Positions 1 through 5,547 of a DNA stretch of 6,368 bases are shown here, in pieces. The DNA is from an uncultured Acidimicrobiaceae bacterium. Its GTDB lineage: Bacteria; Actinomycetota; Acidimicrobiia; Acidimicrobiales; Microtrichaceae. The stretch's first letter is position 1; the number at the start of each line of letters is the position of its first letter. A program made the translations under genes and the position numbers. Under the pieces are notes generated by a model that made no database searches, was not told the DNA's origin, and worked only from the letters and a program-made list of their open reading frames with translations. The stretch spans positions 1 to 6,368 of the forward strand of contig CALMLJ010000554.1 of assembly GCA_937868025.1 (NCBI GenBank), given 5' to 3'.

Positions 1-42
1 CCGGACCGCTGAGCTTCCTGAGTGTTCCCTTGGGCGGTCCGG
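1..42 (+). repeat. 9-bp perfect inverted repeat in the leader of the tad-like operon
   Basis: Bases 1-9 (ccggaccgc) and 34-42 (gcggtccgg) are perfect reverse complements separated by 24 bases. A smaller hairpin follows at 54-57/63-66 (gggt/accc, five-base loop), just before the ribosome binding site at 73-79. The arms could be the end of an upstream terminator, an operator, or part of a structured 5' leader; the window starts at the first base of the left arm, so the element may extend further. No T-tract follows the right arm, which weighs against a classic intrinsic terminator. I see no gene in 1-92. Confidence 0.4.
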
Positions 43-72
43 CTCAAGAACCGGGGTACAGGACCCGATATG

Positions 73-79
73 AGGAGGT
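73..79 (+). promoter_or_regulatory. Shine-Dalgarno sequence that supports the start at 93
   Basis: AGGAGGT at 73-79 is a near-perfect match to the anti-Shine-Dalgarno complement. It lies 13 bases before the ATG at 93, slightly longer than ideal, but it is the only strong site near the beginning of the reading frame. It favours the ATG at 93 over the in-frame TTG at 30, which has no such site. Confidence 0.6.
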
Positions 80-92
80 CAGGGTTGTCGAG

Positions 93-701
93 ATGACGGG
101 AGGCGAAGCGTTGCGGTTCCGACACGAACGCTCCCTCACGCGCTCCGAGCGCGGCGCCGTTGTGGTCGAATCCGCGCTCGCGTTGCCCCTGTTCCTCCTC
201 CTCATCTTCGGGACGATGGAGTTCGGTCTGGCGTTCCGGAGCTACCTGACGCTCGCCAACGCGACCCGAGACGCCGCGAGATTCGCCTCCACCCTGGGCA
301 AGGACGCCGACGCGGACTTCCAGATCGTGAACGAGATCACCGGCAATCTGTCGGGCTTCAAGACGGGCGCCATCAAGAAGATCATCATCTTCAAGGCGAC
401 CGGTCCCACGTCGACCACGTCGTCGGGCGCGCTCGCGGCGTGCCGGACCGGATCCGTCACCGGCCTCTGCAACACCTACATCGCCGGCAGCATCTCGACC
501 AACTCGGCGAACTACGGCTGCAACTACACGTCGCCCGACCGGTTCTGGTGCCCGGCCGGGCGAAAGGTCGCGGTCTCCGATCCGCCCGACTACATCGGCG
601 TGTACATCGAGACCCGGCACACCGGCGTCACCGGCGTGATCGGCATGACCCGCGACTTCAGCGACGAGTTCGTCATGCGGCTCGAACCGGTGCGCGCATG
701 A
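93..701 (+). CDS. TadE-like pseudopilin, first of two paralogues
   Basis: Encodes a 202-residue membrane-anchored envelope protein of the TadE/TadF pseudopilin type, accessory to Flp/Tad pilus or secretion systems. The N-terminus is basic (residues 8-20). A prepilin-like motif follows: Gly21 then AVVVE, placing Glu26 at +5 from the expected cleavage point, as in TadE/TadF proteins processed by a Tad prepilin peptidase. A single hydrophobic helix spans about 28-48. Next come the helical NATRDAARFAS stretch (56-66) typical of TadE-like proteins and an exported domain of about 130 residues. That domain has four cysteines (117, 126, 143, 153), DRFWCP at 149-154 and PDYIGVY at 165-171. The ATG at 93 is preferred because of AGGAGGT at 73-79. 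The stop overlaps the next start (ATGA), so the two are probably translationally coupled. Family assignment rests on the N-terminus; the precise role (minor pilin or assembly factor) is inferred. Confidence 0.8.
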   Translation: MTGGEALRFRHERSLTRSERGAVVVESALALPLFLLLIFGTMEFGLAFRSYLTLANATRDAARFASTLGKDADADFQIVNEITGNLSGFKTGAIKKIIIFKATGPTSTTSSGALAACRTGSVTGLCNTYIAGSISTNSANYGCNYTSPDRFWCPAGRKVAVSDPPDYIGVYIETRHTGVTGVIGMTRDFSDEFVMRLEPVRA

Positions 702-1333
702 GCAGCGCCGCGCCCCGGGGCAGCGGCCGTTCTCGGCGCGCCCGCGGCGAGAACGGGGCCGTGCTCGTCGAGGTCGTCCTGATCCTCCCCCTCCTGATGT
801 TGATCTCGTTGGCCGTCTTCGACCTCGGACTGGGGTGGAAGGCGTCGATGACGGTGACCAACGCCGCCCGCGCCGGCGCCCGCGTCGCCTCGAACCTGGG
901 CGTGGCGGCGACCGCCGACAAGTCGGCCCTCGCCTCCATTGCAGCTTCGCTCGGCACCGTCCCGGTCTCCGAGATCGACGTCATCGTCATCTACCGTGCC
1001 ACCACGGCCGACGGTGACGTGCCCGCCGACTGCCTGACCGGCTCGACCCGGGCGACCGGGGGCAGCTCCGCGTCGCAGTGCAACGTGTACACCGGCGCCG
1101 AGGCGATCGCCGCGTCGACCTCCACCACGTTCACGGGCAACTGCGGGAGCAGCCGGGACCGATTCTGGTGCCCGTCCACCCGCGGCAACAGCCAGGCCGC
1201 GTCGACCGGCCCCGACTACCTGGGTGTGTACGTGCGGATCAACCACACCACCAAGACCAAGGCGTTCGGGTCGACGATGGTCGTCAAGGACCGCGCCGTC
1301 ATGCGCATCGAGCCCAACGCGGGGAACCCGTGA
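698..1333 (+). CDS. TadE-like pseudopilin, second paralogue
   Basis: Encodes 211 residues with the same layout as the preceding gene. A basic leader (residues 7-16) is followed by Gly20 then AVLVE, with Glu25 at +5 as in prepilin-type cleavage motifs. One membrane helix spans about 26-46, then TNAARAGARVAS (54-65), then an ectodomain with four cysteines (112, 128, 149, 158), DRFWCP at 154-159 and PDYLGVY at 172-178. Cysteine spacing and the two motifs match the first gene, so the pair looks like an old tandem duplication whose leader and middle have diverged. The ATG at 698 overlaps the upstream TGA. No good Shine-Dalgarno site is visible, so translation probably depends on the ribosome arriving from upstream. 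The stop overlaps the GTG of the next gene. Likely exported and inserted in the cytoplasmic membrane; peptidase processing is inferred. Confidence 0.8.
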   Translation: MSSAAPRGSGRSRRARGENGAVLVEVVLILPLLMLISLAVFDLGLGWKASMTVTNAARAGARVASNLGVAATADKSALASIAASLGTVPVSEIDVIVIYRATTADGDVPADCLTGSTRATGGSSASQCNVYTGAEAIAASTSTTFTGNCGSSRDRFWCPSTRGNSQAASTGPDYLGVYVRINHTTKTKAFGSTMVVKDRAVMRIEPNAGNP

Positions 1334-2877
1334 CGCCGTGCCGCTCCCGCCGGTTCCTGCCGTCGCTGCCCTTGGGGCGGGCCCGTCGTCGCGACGAGCG
1401 GGGCTACGTCCTCGCGGTGTCGGCGATCATCATGGTGCCGTTGCTCGCGATCTCCGGCATGGCCACCGACATCGGCGGCTGGTACGCCGAGGGTTCCAAG
1501 ATGCAGAAGGCCGCCGACGCTGCGGCCTTGGCCGGGGTCGTCTGGCTGCCCGACCTGTCGAAGGCGACCGCGGTCGCGAACGAGACGGCCCGTCAGAACG
1601 GGTTCGACTCGTCCAAGGCCAACATCTCGATCGTCGTCGGCCAGATCAGCAACACCGATCTCCGCGTCAGCATCACCGACACCGACGCGCCGATCTTCTT
1701 CTCACGCTTCTTCATGTCGTCCATGACGATCAAACGGGAGTCGATCGCGACCTACGTGCTGCCGGTTCCGCTCGGCAGCCCCCGCAACTTCTTCGGGACC
1801 GGCAACCTGTACACGAGCGATCCCGAAGGCATGTGGGCGTCGATCAACGGGTGGTGCGCTCCCAAGGAACAGGGTGACCCCTTCGCCGTCGGCTTCGAAG
1901 GCAACTGGCCGGCCAGCGGGCAGGAGTGCCCGGGCTCGACCGCGAACGGTCAGTACCGGGCGAACCCGACGAGCCAGTACGAGTACATCATCTCGGTGCC
2001 GGCGGTCCGCGCCCTCCCGATCGTCGTCCACCTGTACAGCCCGGCGAAGACGACGAGCAGTCCGGACAACAACGACGGAACGAACATGACCACCACGTTC
2101 ACGTTGAGATCGCCCGACAACACACCCTTCGACGACGACGACAATCCGATCACGCAGTGCACCCCGATCGTTCAGAGCAACCCCCGCGCCTACGCGCCCA
2201 ACGAGGTCGACAACGACGCCACGATCCTGGGCGTGAGCGGATGGTCGGCGTTCTGCACCATCCCGACATCGGCCGTCGGCGGTAACTACGTGCTCGGCGT
2301 CCGGACGCTGCAGGGCGAACTCGGCTCGAACGGCTCCAACCAGTACGCGGTCATGGCCTCCTACAACGGCGCCGGCACCGCATGCGATTCCCGAACTGAC
2401 ACGACGTGCCCGACGGTCGTCGGCCGGAACTGGATCTCGGTCCTCGCGACCTCGACGGCGTCCAACGCCAACTTCTTCCTCGCCGAGATCGACCCGATCC
2501 ACGCCGGTAAGCAGATGGAGATCACCCTCTTCGACCCGGGCGAGGGCGGCAACTACATCCAGATCCTGGATCCGAACGGCCTCCCCGTGAACTTCTCGTA
2601 TCGCACGGCCGACGGTGCCAGTGGTCTGACGGGTTCGGGAACCCAGCTCGACGTCAGTGGGTGCAACGCCTCGATGACCCAGATCGGGCCGAACCGTGCA
2701 TCGAACTGCAAGTTCAACGAGCGATTCGTGATCCTCACCGTCGACCTCCCGGCCAACTACGCCACGGCGTACGCCGCGAGATGGTGGAAGATCAACTATG
2801 TCTTCACGAGCGCGGTGACCGACCGCTCGACCTGGTCGGTCCGCATCATCGGTGACCCGGTGCACATCTCGAACTGA
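1330..2877 (+). CDS. TadG-like membrane-anchored protein with large ectodomain
   Basis: Encodes 515 residues. The N-terminus is very basic (RARRRDERG, 17-25), followed by a hydrophobic helix at about 26-46 and then TDIGGWYAEGSKMQ and ADAAALAG (46-69), the hallmark of the TadG/Tad N-terminal domain. Unlike the two upstream proteins it lacks Glu at +5 after Gly25, so it is probably not cut as a pseudopilin. The remainder is exported. It contains eight cysteines (176, 200, 277, 309, 352, 360, 445, 460), an even number suited to disulfides, an acidic run DDDD at 268-271, and a C-terminal beta-rich segment from about 365. That segment loosely resembles carbohydrate- or peptide-binding beta-sandwich modules, but I cannot name the family. 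The GTG start at 1330 overlaps the previous TGA (GTGA), with a weak GGGGAA just upstream. Third gene of the operon. A pilus-anchoring or surface role is inferred from TadG relatives. Confidence 0.75.
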   Translation: MTPCRSRRFLPSLPLGRARRRDERGYVLAVSAIIMVPLLAISGMATDIGGWYAEGSKMQKAADAAALAGVVWLPDLSKATAVANETARQNGFDSSKANISIVVGQISNTDLRVSITDTDAPIFFSRFFMSSMTIKRESIATYVLPVPLGSPRNFFGTGNLYTSDPEGMWASINGWCAPKEQGDPFAVGFEGNWPASGQECPGSTANGQYRANPTSQYEYIISVPAVRALPIVVHLYSPAKTTSSPDNNDGTNMTTTFTLRSPDNTPFDDDDNPITQCTPIVQSNPRAYAPNEVDNDATILGVSGWSAFCTIPTSAVGGNYVLGVRTLQGELGSNGSNQYAVMASYNGAGTACDSRTDTTCPTVVGRNWISVLATSTASNANFFLAEIDPIHAGKQMEITLFDPGEGGNYIQILDPNGLPVNFSYRTADGASGLTGSGTQLDVSGCNASMTQIGPNRASNCKFNERFVILTVDLPANYATAYAARWWKINYVFTSAVTDRSTWSVRIIGDPVHISN

Positions 2878-2906
2878 GCGCAGAGCGCTCAGTTCGATAT
2901 GTGCAC
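2860..2906 (+). terminator. Long hairpin across the end of the tad-like operon
   Basis: Bases 2860-2881 pair with 2885-2906: 21 base pairs with a single C/T mismatch (2868/2898) and a three-base AGA loop. The inner 13 pairs (2869-2881 with 2885-2897) are perfect. The stop codon TGA at 2875-2877 lies inside the left arm, so the last codons of the TadG-like gene form part of the stem. There is no T-run after it, so it may be a T-less actinobacterial terminator, a 3'-end stabiliser, or a site recognised as double-stranded DNA. Being nearly symmetric, it would fold on both strands. Confidence 0.55.
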
Positions 2907-2960
2907 TCGCGCTGAACCGATGGCCCGCGTGCTTCGTCTCGTCCGCTGGGTGTCAGATCC

Positions 2961-2975
2961 GTCGGCTTCGCCGAC
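2961..2975 (+). repeat. Small perfect stem-loop in the tad-obg spacer
   Basis: The arms gtcggc (2961-2966) and gccgac (2970-2975) pair perfectly around a TTC loop. It lies in the 202-base spacer between the TadG-like gene and obg, between two larger hairpins. It could belong to a leader or a processed 3' end; its function is unknown. Confidence 0.4.
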
Positions 2976-2991
2976 AGCACAGTCCTATTGG

Positions 2992-3021
2992 GGCCAAGGC
3001 CCGACTTCGTCGACCTTGGCC
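2992..3021 (+). repeat. Compound stem-loop upstream of obg
   Basis: The outer stem is ggccaagg (2992-2999) with ccttggcc (3014-3021), perfect over 8 pairs. The inner stem is cgac (3002-3005) with gtcg (3009-3012) around a TTC loop, with small bulges between. No T-tract follows. It sits about 47 bases before the obg -10 box. It may be a second termination structure, protecting obg from read-through, or a protein-binding dyad. Confidence 0.45.
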
Positions 3022-3038
3022 TGATCCGGGTCATGGAA

Positions 3039-3049
3039 CCCCTGCGGGG
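3039..3049 (+). repeat. Short GC stem-loop just upstream of the obg promoter
   Basis: The arms cccc (3039-3042) and gggg (3046-3049) flank a TGC loop. It overlaps the place where a -35 element for the TACACT box would lie, and no TTGACA-like sequence is visible there. It is short and could be chance in such GC-rich DNA. Confidence 0.25.
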
Positions 3050-3067
3050 GGCTCGCGGACAGGCACC

Positions 3068-3073
3068 TACACT
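3068..3073 (+). promoter_or_regulatory. Predicted -10 box for a leaderless obg transcript
   Basis: TACACT at 3068-3073 matches the TANNNT consensus of actinobacterial housekeeping promoters. It is followed by six bases (gtcgtc) and then the GTG of obg at 3080, so transcription would start at or within a base of the start codon. There is no Shine-Dalgarno sequence before that GTG, which fits leaderless translation. No convincing -35 element is visible, which is common for leaderless actinobacterial promoters. Confidence 0.6.
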
Positions 3074-3079
3074 GTCGTC

Positions 3080-4372
3080 GTGTCCAACTTTGTCGACGAG
3101 GCCGGCCTCAATGTGAAGGGCGGCGACGGCGGAGCCGGCTGTGTGTCCTTCCGGCGGGAGGCCCACACCCCCAAGGGGGGCCCCGACGGCGGTGATGGTG
3201 GCTCGGGCGGCGACGTCTGGCTCGTGGCCGACCGGAACGTGGCGTCGTTGCTCGCGTTCCGTGACCACCCGCACCGCAAGGCAACGGGCGGGACCCACGG
3301 GTCGGGTGCGAAGAAGCACGGGTCGACCGGCAAGGACCTCATGGTGCCGGTGCCGGAGGGCACGATCGTCAAGGACCGTGACGGCACCGTCCTCGCCGAC
3401 CTCGTACAGCAGGGTGACCGCTGGTTGGCCGCCCACGGCGGACAGGGCGGCAAGGGCAACACGCGCTTCATGTCCAGCCGTCGTCGCGCCCCGTCGTTCG
3501 CCGAACAGGGCGAGGTCGGTGAGGAGCGTTGGATGTGGCTGGAGCTCAAGCTGATGGCCGACGTCGCCATCGTCGGGCTCCCCAACGTCGGCAAGTCGAC
3601 GCTCATCTCCCGCGTGTCGGCAGCGAAGCCGAAGATCGCCGACTACCCGTTCACGACGCTCGTGCCCAATCTCGGCGTCGTGCGGACCGACGACGGCTTC
3701 GAGATGGTGCTCGCCGACATCCCCGGTCTCATCGAGGGCGCTGCCGAGGGCAAGGGCCTCGGTCACCAGTTCCTGCGCCACATCGAGCGTGCCCGCGTCC
3801 TGCTGCTCATCCTCGACCTCTCGTCCACCGCCGAACAGACGCCGCTCGAACAGGAAGCCGTGCTGCTCGACGAACTCGAGCGCTACCGGCCCGAGCTCAT
3901 CGAGCGGGAGCGGGTCCGAATCGGGGCCCGCGCCGACCTGGCGACGCCCGACACGCTGCTCGAGTTCAACGGCCACATCGTCTCGTCGGTCACCGGGCTC
4001 GGCATCCCCGAGCTCATCGGCCGGCTCCGCGTCGCCGTCGAGGAGGCCCGTGCCGCGACCGCGATGCCCGACGCCTACGTCGTGCACCGTCCGACGCCCG
4101 AGGGCATCCGCATCGAACGCGACGAGTCCGGCGAGTTCGAGGTGCACGGTCGCGAGGCGCTGCGCGCCGTCGGGGTCTCCGACCTCACCAACGCTGAGGC
4201 GCTCGACTACGTCCACGAGCGACTCAGCTCGCTCGGCGTCGACCGGGCCCTCGCCCGAGCCGGAGCTCGCAACGGCGACGTCGTGCACATCGGCAAGCTC
4301 AGCTTCGAGTACGAGAACGCTGACGAGATCAACTTCGCCGACGAGGCGGAGGACCGAGGCCGGAAGCAATGA
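3080..4372 (+). CDS. obg: Obg/CgtA family GTPase
   Basis: A conserved GTPase that binds the large ribosomal subunit and acts in 50S assembly and stress (ppGpp) responses in the cytoplasm. The 430 residues show the full three-domain layout. The glycine-rich Obg fold covers about 1-157 (KGGDGGAGCVSFRREA near the start, GGQGGKGNTRF near its end). The G domain has G1 GLPNVGKST at 166-174, G2 YPFTTLVPN at 189-197, G3 DIPGL at 213-217 and G5 SSVTG at 302-306. A C-terminal OCT domain covers about 335-412 (GARNGDVVHIG, then FEYE). The expected G4 NKxD reads ARAD (283-286), losing the usual Asn and Lys but keeping Asp. The GTG at 3080 is chosen because conserved homology begins at VSNFVDEA and a -10 box lies just upstream; the longer frame from 2852 runs back into the previous gene. 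proB follows after 34 bases. The usual rplU-rpmA neighbours are not adjacent. Confidence 0.96.
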   Translation: MSNFVDEAGLNVKGGDGGAGCVSFRREAHTPKGGPDGGDGGSGGDVWLVADRNVASLLAFRDHPHRKATGGTHGSGAKKHGSTGKDLMVPVPEGTIVKDRDGTVLADLVQQGDRWLAAHGGQGGKGNTRFMSSRRRAPSFAEQGEVGEERWMWLELKLMADVAIVGLPNVGKSTLISRVSAAKPKIADYPFTTLVPNLGVVRTDDGFEMVLADIPGLIEGAAEGKGLGHQFLRHIERARVLLLILDLSSTAEQTPLEQEAVLLDELERYRPELIERERVRIGARADLATPDTLLEFNGHIVSSVTGLGIPELIGRLRVAVEEARAATAMPDAYVVHRPTPEGIRIERDESGEFEVHGREALRAVGVSDLTNAEALDYVHERLSSLGVDRALARAGARNGDVVHIGKLSFEYENADEINFADEAEDRGRKQ

Positions 4373-4396
4373 CGGCGGCGCAGGGGCAGGGGAGTC

Positions 4397-4401
4397 GAGG
4401 G
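4397..4401 (+). promoter_or_regulatory. Shine-Dalgarno sequence for proB
   Basis: GAGGG at 4397-4401 lies five bases before the ATG at 4407, and a second purine-rich AGGGGAG precedes it at 4388-4394. In the proB frame this ATG is the first start before the conserved VVVKVGTSS, so the site fixes the start. Unlike obg and pspA, proB has a leadered, Shine-Dalgarno-type start, consistent with co-transcription from obg. Confidence 0.6.
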
Positions 4402-4406
4402 CCGTC

Positions 4407-5474
4407 ATGATCGTGGTGGTCAAGGTCGGCACGTCGTCGATCACCGACGTCGACGGCCGCATCGATCGCTCGGCCATCGCGAAGGTTGCCGGCGACGTCG
4501 TCCGGTCCCGCCAGGCCGGCCACGAGGTGGTCGTGGTGTCCTCGGGCGCGATCGCTGCTGGGCTTCCCGCGCTCGGGCTCACCGCCCGTGAGCGGCCCAA
4601 GGATCCCCGGACGTTGCAGGCAGTGTCGGCGGTGGGCCAGGCCCACCTCATGGCGACGTGGAACGAGTGCTTCGCCGAACACGACGTCGTGGCCGGCCAG
4701 GTGTTGCTCGTCCCCGACGATCTCAACCGACGTTCGACCTATCTCCAGGCCCGCGCAACCTTGGGACGCCTCGGCGAGCTGGGCGTGGTGCCGGTCATCA
4801 ACGAGAACGACGCCATCGCCGACGACGAGATCCGCATCGGCGACAACGACCGCATCGCCGCCCTCGTGGCGCACCTCATTCGGGCCGATCTGCTCGTGCT
4901 GCTCACTGACGCTCCCGGCCTGCTCACGGCCGACCCGAGTGTCGACGAGCACGCTTCACTCATCGAGGACGTGATCGAAGTCGATCAGGAGCTCGAGTCG
5001 CTGGCCGGCGGGAGCGGTTCGAACCGGGGGAGCGGCGGCATGGCCACCAAGCTGGCGGCCGCCAAGATCGCGACCTGGAGCGGCGTGCGCACCGTGATCG
5101 CCAAGGCCAGCCGGCCCGACGTACTCATCGACGCCATCGACGGGGTTCAGGGTGTCGGCACGATCTTCCGGCCGGCCGGCCGACGCCTGTCGGCGCGCAA
5201 GGTGTGGATCGCGTTCGCGGTCGGAGCCCGGGGCCGCCTGCACGTCGATGCCGGGGCGGTGCAAGCGCTCCTGAGCGACAAGTCGCTCCTCGCCCCCGGG
5301 ATCCGCAAGGTCGAGGGCTCGTTCCACCGAGGTGACGCGGTCGAGATCGTCGGTCCGGACGGCACCGTGTGCGGAAAGGGCACCGTTCGCCTCGACGCCT
5401 CGCAGATCGACGGCGGCGTCGGTCGTGGTGTCGCCGTGCACAAGGATGACCTGATCATCCTCGACCTGTCCTGA
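4407..5474 (+). CDS. proB: Glutamate 5-kinase
   Basis: Phosphorylates L-glutamate to gamma-glutamyl phosphate with ATP, the first and normally proline-inhibited step of proline synthesis, in the cytoplasm. The 355 residues are close to the roughly 367 of E. coli ProB. The N-terminal amino-acid kinase domain (about 1-245) shows VVKVGTSSIT (4-13), VVVVSSGAIAAG (41-52), the substrate loop INENDAIADDE (131-141), GDND (145-148) and the nucleotide-binding GSGGMATK (208-215). A C-terminal PUA domain covers about 259-355 (LLAPGIRKVEGSFHRGDAV), as in full-length ProB. All expected motifs are present. The start at 4407 is set by GAGGG five bases upstream and by homology. It lies 34 bases after obg on the same strand, a widespread obg-proB pairing. 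The usual next gene, proA, does not follow: the next gene is pspA on the opposite strand. Confidence 0.96.
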   Translation: MIVVVKVGTSSITDVDGRIDRSAIAKVAGDVVRSRQAGHEVVVVSSGAIAAGLPALGLTARERPKDPRTLQAVSAVGQAHLMATWNECFAEHDVVAGQVLLVPDDLNRRSTYLQARATLGRLGELGVVPVINENDAIADDEIRIGDNDRIAALVAHLIRADLLVLLTDAPGLLTADPSVDEHASLIEDVIEVDQELESLAGGSGSNRGSGGMATKLAAAKIATWSGVRTVIAKASRPDVLIDAIDGVQGVGTIFRPAGRRLSARKVWIAFAVGARGRLHVDAGAVQALLSDKSLLAPGIRKVEGSFHRGDAVEIVGPDGTVCGKGTVRLDASQIDGGVGRGVAVHKDDLIILDLS

Positions 5475-5547
5475 CGGGCGGTGGTTCAGCCGAGCTTCCG
5501 CACCGCCGGGCCGAGTGATTCAGTCGGGTGCGTTCACCCGGGTGCGC
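5475..5547. terminator. Convergent spacer with two inverted repeats, candidate bidirectional terminator
   Basis: The 73-base gap between the converging proB and pspA genes holds two dyads. ggcggtg (5477-5483) pairs with caccgcc (5501-5507) around a 17-base loop, immediately after the proB stop. cgggtg (5525-5530) pairs with cacccg (5535-5540) around a four-base loop, just beyond the pspA stop. The second right arm overlaps a 10-base palindrome, cacccgggtg at 5535-5544. Neither has a T-tract. Position and symmetry suggest transcription termination for both genes; the sequence alone does not prove it. Confidence 0.4.

Noticed and set aside
30..92. TTG start 21 codons upstream for the first TadE-like gene
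   Set aside because: It overlaps the right arm of the inverted repeat, has no Shine-Dalgarno site, and would move the prepilin motif unusually far from the N-terminus.
1..92. Cyclic-di-GMP riboswitch ahead of the pilus-type operon
   Set aside because: I looked for the conserved core (GACGCAAAGC-like and tetraloop-receptor parts) and did not find it in the visible bases; only a simple dyad is present.
1702..2865. A 387-codon open frame on the minus strand opposite the TadG-like gene
   Set aside because: Its translation is Arg/Val/Asp-rich without domains, while the plus-strand frame has a clear TadG N-terminus and overlapping operon starts.
2852..3079. N-terminal extension of Obg from an in-frame GTG inside the TadG-like gene
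   Set aside because: The extra 76 residues have no Obg homology, run through the hairpin region, and the conserved protein begins at the GTG at 3080 beside a -10 box.
2846..4726. A 626-codon open frame on the minus strand across obg and proB
   Set aside because: It is antisense to two unmistakable genes, its translation is low-complexity Val/Gly/Asp/Arg-rich, and it matches no family I know. Long antisense frames are expected in such GC-rich DNA.
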